A stretch of DNA of 5,499 nt, from NCBI GenBank assembly GCA_049890035.1, contig JBMHCG010000046.1, positions 1 through 5,499 of the forward strand. Reading direction: 5' to 3'. Below, in pieces: positions 1 through 5,499 of this stretch. A program made the position numbers and the translations under genes. The stretch is from UBA11891 sp049890035 (GTDB taxonomy: Bacteria; Bacteroidota; Bacteroidia; Flavobacteriales; Flavobacteriaceae). The notes under the pieces are model-generated. The model did not search any database. It saw only the letters and a program-made list of their open reading frames with translations, and was not told the origin of the DNA. Position 1 is the stretch's first letter. Each line of letters opens with the position of its first letter.

Positions 1-415
1 TGCTGCATATACAGGGGTTGTTCCCATTATGTTGAATAAGATTGAAGCCAATGAAGCACCGACGATCAACGGAGACGGAACGCAAGCGTATGATTTTATT
101 TATGTAGAAGATGTTGCCCGTTCCAACGTGCAAGCGTTGATGAGTGATCAAGATTTTGGGATGTATAATGTGGGGACCGAAGTTCAAACCACAATCAATG
201 AACTCTGCGAATTGATTCTTGAATTAAAAGATTCTCCCTTAAAGGTAAAATACAACCCTTATTCTGAAGACGATGCCCGTGCAATGGTAAAAAATAGAAT
301 AGGCTCGCGCAAAAAAGCTGAAGATGAAATTGGGTTCAAATATAAATATGAACTTCGCGAAGGTTTACAGAAATTAATTGACTGGAGAATTGCTACCGGA
401 GTAGACAAAAAATAA
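1..415 (+). CDS. NAD-dependent sugar epimerase/dehydratase, extended SDR family (C-terminal part only)
   Basis: The first complete codon is at base 2 and the frame stays open to the TAA at 413-415, giving 137 visible residues of a protein that starts upstream. The fragment looks like the C-terminal substrate-binding half of a nucleotide-sugar epimerase/dehydratase of the UDP-glucose 4-epimerase type. It shows a GDG-Q-YDFIYVEDVAR block (fragment residues about 24-40), followed by the YNVGTE segment and the NRIGSRKKAEDEIGF segment, ending in a GLQKLIDWR helix. These elements are characteristic of extended SDRs. The Rossmann glycine motif and the catalytic Tyr-xxx-Lys lie outside the window, so epimerase, 4,6-dehydratase and reductase cannot be separated. 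The role is probably cytoplasmic supply of a nucleotide sugar for the polysaccharide made by this locus. The ATG at 29 is internal: the residues before it (AAYTGVVPI) fit the family, so it is not the start. Confidence 0.85.
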   Translation, partial: AAYTGVVPIMLNKIEANEAPTINGDGTQAYDFIYVEDVARSNVQALMSDQDFGMYNVGTEVQTTINELCELILELKDSPLKVKYNPYSEDDARAMVKNRIGSRKKAEDEIGFKYKYELREGLQKLIDWRIATGVDKK

Positions 416-421
416 GTAAAA

Positions 422-1621
422 GTGTACCGAGGAAAAAACATAGCGGTTGTTGGCGGTGGCTTGATCGGGTTAGCTGTAGGCTATAAACTAAGTCTACAAA
501 AAGCCAAAGTCACGGTTTTTGAAAAAGAAGAGCAAGCTGGTTTGCATCAGTCAGGGCGTAACAGTGGTGTTCTGCATTGTGGGTTGTATTATCAACCGGG
601 GTCCCTAAAAGCACAATTATCTGTTCAAGGGATTCGTGAAATGATTGCTTTTGCCCAAGAAAACGAAATTCCTCATGACGTATGTGGTAAAGTTGTTGTA
701 GCCACTTCAGGACAAGAAGAAAAAGCGCTAGAAACATTGGCGAAACGTGGAGAAAAAAATGGGCTTTCGGGTTTGAATTATCTTGATGCCCCCACATTAA
801 AAAAACGGGAGCCCTACGTCCGTGCAAGAAAAGCGCTGTTGGTTCCTGAGGAAGGAATCATAGATTACAAGGCAGTAATGCAGGTGTTGATTCACAAAAT
901 AAAAGAGAACGATGGAGAGGTTTACTTCAACCATCCGATCACTGCGGTAAAAGAAGAAACCGAAAATGAAGTATTGCTCAGCACTAATGAAGGCACCCAA
1001 TCGTTTAACCAAGTTGTGGTTTGTGGAGGGTTGTGGAGTGACACAACGTATTGTCAAATGACAGAACAAAAGTCACCATTAAAAATTGTCCCATTTCGTG
1101 GGGAATACCTCAAGTTTAAAGCAGGTTTTGAGGACCGAGTAAACCATTTGGTTTATCCTGTTCCTGATGCTCAATTTCCATTTCTCGGGGTGCATTTTAC
1201 CCGCATGATTGACGGAAGTCGCGAAGTTGGTCCCAATGCTGTTTTGGCCCTCAAAAGGGATGGATACACACGGACTAGTTTTTCACTTAAGGACACCTAC
1301 AATAGTCTTACTTACCCGGGCTTATTGCGGTTTGTATCCAAAAACTTTCGTTTTTCTGTCAACGAATTTAAATCGTCCCTCTTCATGAAAGATTTTATAG
1401 CCAAGGCGCAAAAAATGATTCCTGATGTCGATGCAAGCATGTTGGAACGTGGCCCGACTGGGGTGCGAGCTCAGGCCATTTCACCTGAAGGAGAATTGCA
1501 AATGGATTTTAATATCGTGCGGAAGGGACGACAAATTCATGTGCTGAATGCACCAAGTCCGGGCGCGACAGCCTCCCTGGCGATTGCCTCACACATAATT
1601 CAACATTATTTTTCAAATTAG
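422..1621 (+). CDS. lhgO: FAD-dependent L-2-hydroxyglutarate oxidase-like protein (DAO/GlpD fold)
   Basis: This 399-residue protein matches the LhgO/L2HGDH family over its whole length, which is normal for the family (about 400-420). Such enzymes use FAD to oxidise L-2-hydroxyglutarate to alpha-ketoglutarate. Visible features are the N-terminal FAD-binding GGGLIG loop (residues 11-16) and the acidic E34 at the end of the second strand. These are followed by the family block HQSGRNSGVLHCGLYY (42-57) with PGSLKAQ after it, PFRGEY (224-229), YPVPD and FPFLGVHFTRMIDG (245-265), VGPNAVLALKR (269-279), GVRAQAISPEG (347-357) and NAPSPGATAS (376-385). The start is GTG at 422. The previous gene's TAA (413-415) is in the same frame, so no earlier start is possible, and the FAD loop begins only ten residues in, so a later ATG would destroy it. 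There is no Shine-Dalgarno box. A catabolic-type oxidase is unusual in a polysaccharide operon. Its substrate here could be 2-hydroxyglutarate or another 2-hydroxy acid, and sequence alone cannot decide. Confidence 0.88.
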   Translation: MYRGKNIAVVGGGLIGLAVGYKLSLQKAKVTVFEKEEQAGLHQSGRNSGVLHCGLYYQPGSLKAQLSVQGIREMIAFAQENEIPHDVCGKVVVATSGQEEKALETLAKRGEKNGLSGLNYLDAPTLKKREPYVRARKALLVPEEGIIDYKAVMQVLIHKIKENDGEVYFNHPITAVKEETENEVLLSTNEGTQSFNQVVVCGGLWSDTTYCQMTEQKSPLKIVPFRGEYLKFKAGFEDRVNHLVYPVPDAQFPFLGVHFTRMIDGSREVGPNAVLALKRDGYTRTSFSLKDTYNSLTYPGLLRFVSKNFRFSVNEFKSSLFMKDFIAKAQKMIPDVDASMLERGPTGVRAQAISPEGELQMDFNIVRKGRQIHVLNAPSPGATASLAIASHIIQHYFSN

Positions 1622-1622
1622 T

Positions 1623-2768
1623 ATGATAGAGAAAAGAAACATACCCATATCGCTCCCTGTTACGGGAGAGGAGGAGTGGCAAGCGCTAAAAGAGCCACTA
1701 ACGACAGGCTGGTTGACCTCAGGCCCTAAAGTGCGTGCTTTTGAACAAGCTTTTGCCGAGCGCCACCAAGTAAAACATGCCATTGCTGTTACCAGTGCAA
1801 CGACGGCCCTACATTTGGCCTTGGTTGCCTTGGATATCAAACCTGGAGATGAAGTAATTGTACCTGCATTTACTTGGGTGTCAACGGCCAATGTAGTCCT
1901 CTATCAGGGGGCAGAAGTTGTTTTTTGCGATATCGATCCTAAGACGTTTAACTTAGATCCGAATCAGCTGAAAGAAAAAATTACCCCAAAAACTAAAGCT
2001 ATCATGGTTGTTCATCTTTTTGGACTGTGCGCTCAAATGGATGAAATTAAGGCTGTAGCAGGAGACATTCCTCTCATTGAGGACGGGGCGTGTGCTGCAG
2101 GATCAGCCTATAAGAACGTCCCTGCGGGAGGACTTGGTTTGATGGGATGTTTTTCTTTTCATCCGCGTAAATCCATCACTACAGGGGAAGGCGGAATGAT
2201 CACAACCAATGATGATGAATTGGGTGAGCGCTTACAAGTTCTTCGAAACCATGGCGCATCCGTTTCGGAGGAACAACGGCACCACGGACCAAAACCCTAT
2301 ATTCTTCCCGATTTTAACGTCTTGGGGTACAATTATCGGATGACGGATTTACAAGGGGCGATTGGGGAAGTTCAACTCAAAAAGTTGGATCAATTTATTG
2401 ATCAGCGCTCAAAATGGGCGGCTGTATATACCGATGCGTTAAAAGATATTCCATGGATTCAGGTGCCAACTTTTTCAAAAGATGACCGCCACGGATGGCA
2501 GAGCTATGTGTTGTTGATTGATGAGACGAAAGCTCCTCTATCACGCAATGCCATCATGGAAGCCCTACAGCAAGCGGGAATATCTACACGTCCCGGTACC
2601 CATGCCGTGCATATGTTAGGATATTATGCAGAACGTTACTCTATTCACCCAGAAGATTTTCCTGGAGCGCAAACAGCAAACGACAAGTCCATCTCCATTC
2701 CTTTGCATAACCGAATGGTTGACGAGGACTTTCAATACATTATTAATTGCATAAAATCCTTGGCTTAA
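1623..2768 (+). CDS. DegT/DnrJ/EryC1/StrS family PLP-dependent sugar aminotransferase (perosamine-synthetase-like)
   Basis: This is a complete 381-residue fold-type I aminotransferase of the nucleotide-sugar family, at its usual length. Such enzymes transfer an amino group, usually from glutamate, to a keto-sugar nucleotide in the cytoplasm. Visible features are the N-terminal TTGWLTSGPKV segment (27-37), the phosphate-binding SATTALHLA region (58-66) and FTWVSTAN (83-90). The PLP-ring aspartate is D154 in IEDGACAAG, and K183 in SFHPRKSITTGEGGM is the expected Schiff-base lysine. RNHGA (208-212) and GYNYRMTDLQGAIG (235-248) follow, and STRPGTHAVHMLGYY (321-335) lies in the C-terminal domain. 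The sequence resembles GDP-perosamine synthetases and related 4-aminotransferases, but sub-family membership does not fix substrate or amination position. The ATG lies 1 nt after the stop of the oxidase gene and has no Shine-Dalgarno box, so co-transcription is very likely. The aminotransferase would consume glutamate and release alpha-ketoglutarate, the same compound the upstream enzyme would produce. Confidence 0.93.
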   Translation: MIEKRNIPISLPVTGEEEWQALKEPLTTGWLTSGPKVRAFEQAFAERHQVKHAIAVTSATTALHLALVALDIKPGDEVIVPAFTWVSTANVVLYQGAEVVFCDIDPKTFNLDPNQLKEKITPKTKAIMVVHLFGLCAQMDEIKAVAGDIPLIEDGACAAGSAYKNVPAGGLGLMGCFSFHPRKSITTGEGGMITTNDDELGERLQVLRNHGASVSEEQRHHGPKPYILPDFNVLGYNYRMTDLQGAIGEVQLKKLDQFIDQRSKWAAVYTDALKDIPWIQVPTFSKDDRHGWQSYVLLIDETKAPLSRNAIMEALQQAGISTRPGTHAVHMLGYYAERYSIHPEDFPGAQTANDKSISIPLHNRMVDEDFQYIINCIKSLA

Positions 2769-4655
2769 ATGTGTGGCATCCTTGGCATATATAATTTAGA
2801 TTGTAGCGCGGTTGATGCAGTAATGCTGGAGCATATGGGACAAAAAATTGCCCATCGTGGTCCCGATGGGGAAGGCCAATATATCGACGGGAATATTGGG
2901 CTGTTGCACAAGCGTCTTGCCATTCTTGATCCTTCAGATAACGGAAAACAGCCCATGACTTCTAAAGACGGTCAATGGGTGGTGGTCTTTAATGGATGCA
3001 TTTATAATTTCAAGGAATTACGGGAAGAATTGCGTACCAAAGGACATTCTTTTTCCTCCAATACCGATACCGAAGTGATTTGTGAGGGTCTTGCTAGTGA
3101 AGGAATTTCGTATGTCGAAAAGTTCAATGGAATGTTCGCCTTTGCCGCTTGGAATGTCCACGAGCAGCAATTGTATTTGTGTCGGGATCGTTTCGGCATT
3201 AAACCTCTGTATTATTGGTTTAACGGCAAAACATTGGTTTTTTCCTCAGAAATCAAAGGCATTATAGAACACGATGACTATACTACCGATGTAGATTTGG
3301 ACGCACTGAACGAATATTTTACTTTTCAAAACATATTCTCTTACAATACCCTGTTCAAGGGTGTGAACATGCTTCCTCCTGCGAATAGTGTAGTAATCAA
3401 TTCTCGCACCTCATTTGTTAAACACAATTCTTGGTGGGATTACGACTTTTCTAATACAGACAATCAACTCTCTTTTGAGACAGCCAAAGAGAAAACAAAA
3501 ACGCTGTTTGAACAAGCAGTAAAACGCCAAATGGTAGCTGATGTGTCTGTAGGCTCATATCTTTCTGGGGGAATGGACTCAGGCTCCATTGCTGCTGTTG
3601 CTACCAAACATGTTGATCGTTTGTCTACATTTACGTGTGGGTTTGATATGAATGAAGTGACCGGTCGTGAAGCAAACTTTGACGAGCGTCGCGATGCAGA
3701 GTTGATGGCCAATCATTTAAAAACCGAACAGTTTGAACAGGTCATGAATGCAGGAGACATTCGATGGTCATTGCCTCAATTGGTGTATCACTTAGAAGAT
3801 CTACGGGTGGGGATGTCTTATCCCAATTATTATATTGCTCGATTGGCATCTAAGTTTGTCAAAGTTTGTCTGCAAGGCACAGGAGGCGATGAATTGTTTG
3901 GAGGATACCCCTGGAGGTACTATAAAGTTTTTGATGCATTGAGTCAAGAAGACTTCTTTGATCAATATTATGATTTTTGGCAACGATTGGTCCCGCTAGA
4001 AGAAAAAAAAGAGCTTTTTACCCAAAATGTGTTGGATTCGATTGACCTTGAAGCACCGAGGAAAGTTTTTGAACGTGTTTTTACGTTTAATGACAAGTTA
4101 AAATACGACACCCCTCAAGATCATATAAATAACTCACTTTATTTTGAGATCAAAACCTTTTTGCCGGCCTTATTTTTGGTAGGTGATAAACTTTCTATGG
4201 CGCATGGTTTAGAGGAACGGTTCCCTTTTATGGACAATGATTTGGTTGATTTTGCTATGAAAGTTCCCGTTGAGCATAAATTGGGGAACTTAACTAAAGA
4301 AATAGAGCAAATTGATGAAAACTTTGAGAATAAGAAGAGAGTTTATAAAGAATACGATGACGGGAAAAATGTTCTACGTAAAGCTATGAAATCGTATATT
4401 CCTAAAACAATTATTGAAAGGAAAAAGCAAGGGTTTTCTGCTCCTGATGAAAGTTGGTATCGCGGAGAGAATGCCAATTTCATAAAAGAAATCTTATTGA
4501 ATTCAGAAACATATTGTACAAAGTTTATTAAGAGAGACTATATTGAGCATATTGTCAATGAACATTTGGATGAAGTGAAAAACCACCGTTTGCTTATTTG
4601 GTCCTTTCTTAATTTTGAATGTTGGTGCCAAAAATTTTTAAAAACAAGCAAATGA
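2769..4655 (+). CDS. asnB: Glutamine-hydrolysing asparagine-synthetase-like amidotransferase
   Basis: This 628-residue protein has both AsnB domains. The N-terminal class II glutaminase domain begins MCGILGIY, with C2 as the nucleophile once the initiator Met is removed. It also carries R49 in HKRLAILD, N75-G76 in FNG, and D100 in SNTDTEV, the residues that bind glutamine in this family. The C-terminal ATP-pyrophosphatase domain carries the PP-loop SGGMDS (266-271), a GTGGDELFGGY motif (370-380), DKLSMAHGLEERFPFMD (473-489) and RKKQGFSAP (551-559). Classical AsnB has a catalytic Glu in the GEGSDE motif, and this protein has T371 at that position. The family activates a carboxylate with ATP and amidates it with glutamine-derived ammonia. 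In polysaccharide loci, homologues such as WbpS are thought to make sugar-uronamides. Amidation of a sugar carboxylate is therefore inferred here, with ordinary asparagine synthesis the alternative. The ATG directly abuts the aminotransferase stop. The last third of the gene is AT-richer than the rest. Confidence 0.9.
   Translation: MCGILGIYNLDCSAVDAVMLEHMGQKIAHRGPDGEGQYIDGNIGLLHKRLAILDPSDNGKQPMTSKDGQWVVVFNGCIYNFKELREELRTKGHSFSSNTDTEVICEGLASEGISYVEKFNGMFAFAAWNVHEQQLYLCRDRFGIKPLYYWFNGKTLVFSSEIKGIIEHDDYTTDVDLDALNEYFTFQNIFSYNTLFKGVNMLPPANSVVINSRTSFVKHNSWWDYDFSNTDNQLSFETAKEKTKTLFEQAVKRQMVADVSVGSYLSGGMDSGSIAAVATKHVDRLSTFTCGFDMNEVTGREANFDERRDAELMANHLKTEQFEQVMNAGDIRWSLPQLVYHLEDLRVGMSYPNYYIARLASKFVKVCLQGTGGDELFGGYPWRYYKVFDALSQEDFFDQYYDFWQRLVPLEEKKELFTQNVLDSIDLEAPRKVFERVFTFNDKLKYDTPQDHINNSLYFEIKTFLPALFLVGDKLSMAHGLEERFPFMDNDLVDFAMKVPVEHKLGNLTKEIEQIDENFENKKRVYKEYDDGKNVLRKAMKSYIPKTIIERKKQGFSAPDESWYRGENANFIKEILLNSETYCTKFIKRDYIEHIVNEHLDEVKNHRLLIWSFLNFECWCQKFLKTSK
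4652..4655 (+). promoter_or_regulatory. ATGA stop/start overlap coupling two genes
   Basis: The TGA of the amidotransferase gene (4653-4655) overlaps the ATG of the acyltransferase gene (4652-4654). No Shine-Dalgarno box precedes it, only an A-rich stretch at 4640-4651. Translational coupling by re-initiation is the usual reading of such an overlap, and it is what fixes the acyltransferase start. Confidence 0.7.
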
Positions 4656-5152
4656 TTAGGTCTTTAATTTTCGTGTTTTATAAATTTCTTCAACTGGAGA
4701 AAAAAGCAAAATTCAATAGATATTTGCCTTTTAATGAGTTACTAATTGACCGTAATAAAAAGGCTAAGCTGTTAAATTTAGGCAAAGGAACTACCATTCA
4801 TGATTCTAGTCATGTTTATGGAGACATTATTGTAGGAGAAAACACGTGGATAGGTCCTTTTACCATCATAGATGGTTCAGGAGGCTTATCTATAGGTTCT
4901 AATTGTTCAATTTCTTCTGGAGTTCAGATTTATTCCCACGATACTGTAAAGTGGGCAATTTCTGGAGGGAAACATCCTTATGAGTACAAAAATGTTGTTA
5001 TTGAAGATAATTGTTATTTAGGCCCCAATTCTATTATTCAAAGTGGTGTAATAATAAAATCAAATACTATTGTAGGAGCGAATAGTTTTGTTAATAAAAG
5101 TTTCCCAAGCGGATCAAAAATTGCTGGTAACCCAGCCAAAATAATAAAGTAA
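4652..5152 (+). CDS. Left-handed beta-helix (hexapeptide repeat) acyltransferase, WbbJ/NodL-like
   Basis: This is a 166-residue protein built mostly of hexapeptide repeats. The turns run from about residue 42 (GKGTTIHDSSHVYGDIIVGENTWIG) to the end, with typical [LIV]-G-x-x steps such as IVGEN, IGSNC, IEDNCYLGPNS and IVGANS. It closes with the common GNPAKII tail (159-165). Family members transfer acetyl or another acyl group from acyl-CoA to a sugar hydroxyl or amine. H96 in IYSHD is the likely catalytic histidine. The start at 4652 is chosen because it makes a 4-nt ATGA overlap with the preceding stop. An in-frame ATG at 4619 would add 11 residues (MLVPKIFKNKQ) read out of frame through the end of the previous gene. 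There is no recognisable N-terminal nucleotide-binding domain of the PglD/PerB type, and at most a short hydrophobic stretch near residues 5-14. Whether it O- or N-acylates, and which sugar, cannot be told. The gene is markedly AT-richer than the first four. Confidence 0.9.
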   Translation: MIRSLIFVFYKFLQLEKKAKFNRYLPFNELLIDRNKKAKLLNLGKGTTIHDSSHVYGDIIVGENTWIGPFTIIDGSGGLSIGSNCSISSGVQIYSHDTVKWAISGGKHPYEYKNVVIEDNCYLGPNSIIQSGVIIKSNTIVGANSFVNKSFPSGSKIAGNPAKIIK

Positions 5153-5499
5153 TGTTTTTAAAAAGTTTATTTAAAGAAGAAATTGAGATAGATGATAATC
5201 TCATTTTTTTAAAGTCAAAAGCTAACACTGCTCAAAAGAACCAAATTCAAACTAAAGACACTTTTTCTGAAAAGTGGCAAAACTTTGAAAAAGGAAATAA
5301 AAAAGAAGAAGTATATTATTTTCAACGTGAATGGTTCTTAGATTTATATGGATTTCCCACAGAAAAAGCTTTAAAAGAATACCTTTCGGACAAAAAAACT
5401 ATAGTTGATTGTGGTTGCGGATTAGGTTATAAAGCAGCCTGGTTCGCTGAACTTGCGCCTCATGCTATTGTCATTGGGATAGATATTTCAGAGTCTATT
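5152..5499 (+). CDS. Class I SAM-dependent methyltransferase (N-terminal part only)
   Basis: An ATG overlaps the last base of the preceding TAA (TAATG), and the frame stays open for 116 codons to the right edge. Residues 83-91 (TIVDCGCGL) and the following GYKAAWFAELAP form a clear motif I, the SAM-binding glycine-rich loop. D111 in GIDIS sits at the end of the second strand, where it should contact the SAM ribose. A segment around residues 38-69 (FSEKWQNFEKG, then YYFQREWFLDLYGF) resembles the lead-in helices of sugar-cluster methyltransferases of this class. The substrate-binding half is outside the window, so the acceptor (sugar hydroxyl, amine or another small molecule) cannot be identified. 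The first 37 residues are short, lysine-rich and without a clear domain. The first 60 bases or so of the gene are extremely AT-rich (11 G/C among bases 5161-5220). Position in the operon suggests methylation of the polysaccharide or one of its precursors. Confidence 0.85.
   Translation, partial: MFLKSLFKEEIEIDDNLIFLKSKANTAQKNQIQTKDTFSEKWQNFEKGNKKEEVYYFQREWFLDLYGFPTEKALKEYLSDKKTIVDCGCGLGYKAAWFAELAPHAIVIGIDISESI

Noticed and set aside
510..1069. Open frames on the minus strand across the oxidase gene
   Set aside because: They lie wholly within a well-supported + strand gene, and their translations show no recognisable domain, so they are shadows of that gene.
4629..4645. AT-rich near-palindrome (A-run, T-run, A-run) that might be a terminator or promoter element
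   Set aside because: It has no GC stem, lies inside the coding end of the amidotransferase gene and is followed at once by an overlapping gene. It is explained by the low G+C of this stretch.
4619..4654. Earlier ATG start for the acyltransferase, adding 11 residues
   Set aside because: The extra residues come from the coding end of the amidotransferase gene read in another frame. The ATG at 4652 gives the standard ATGA overlap and keeps all of the beta-helix.
5202..5210. T-run after a short AT-rich stretch as a possible terminator
   Set aside because: It has no hairpin in front of it and lies inside the open methyltransferase frame.
1..5499. RNA genes, CRISPR repeats, insertion sequences, attachment sites or defence genes
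   Set aside because: The window is almost entirely covered by six co-directional genes with gaps of 6 nt or less. Reading by eye shows no direct-repeat array, inverted terminal repeats or tRNA-like fold.

Overview
The window reads as an internal slice of a surface-polysaccharide (O-antigen or capsule type) biosynthesis operon, most likely from a member of the Bacteroidota. The phylum call is an inference. All five start codons visible here lack a Shine-Dalgarno-like purine box and have only A-rich leaders, the base composition is moderately AT-rich, and the gene set is typical of such loci in that phylum. I cannot name a genus.

Layout, all on the + strand with essentially no intergenic DNA: (1) the 3' end of an extended-SDR NAD-dependent sugar epimerase/dehydratase, cut by the left edge; (2) an FAD-dependent oxidase closely resembling L-2-hydroxyglutarate oxidase (LhgO), starting at GTG 6 nt after the first gene; (3) a DegT/DnrJ/EryC1/StrS-type PLP sugar aminotransferase, 1 nt further on; (4) a 628-residue glutamine-hydrolysing asparagine-synthetase-like amidotransferase, directly abutting; (5) a 166-residue left-handed beta-helix acyltransferase, overlapping by 4 nt (ATGA); (6) the 5' end of a class I SAM-dependent methyltransferase, overlapping by 1 nt (TAATG), cut by the right edge. 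No RNA gene, CRISPR array, mobile element, promoter or terminator is visible.

How the genes may work together (inference): the SDR enzyme makes or epimerises a nucleotide sugar, the aminotransferase puts an amino group on a keto-sugar, and the amidotransferase either makes asparagine or, more plausibly here, amidates a carboxylate on a sugar. The acyltransferase and methyltransferase would then decorate the product. The LhgO-like enzyme is the unexpected member. One attractive explanation is that it re-oxidises L-2-hydroxyglutarate released by an alpha-ketoglutarate-coupled sugar dehydrogenase elsewhere in the locus.

Base composition changes within the window. Sampled 60-nt lines are about 42-58% G+C in the first part, then fall to about 18-32% in most lines sampled from roughly 4300 onward (one reaches 40%). 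The change begins inside the 3' third of the asparagine-synthetase-like gene and suggests a mosaic locus. I found no clearly undescribed system. The most interesting points are the LhgO neighbour, the altered synthetase motif in the AsnB-like protein and the composition break.
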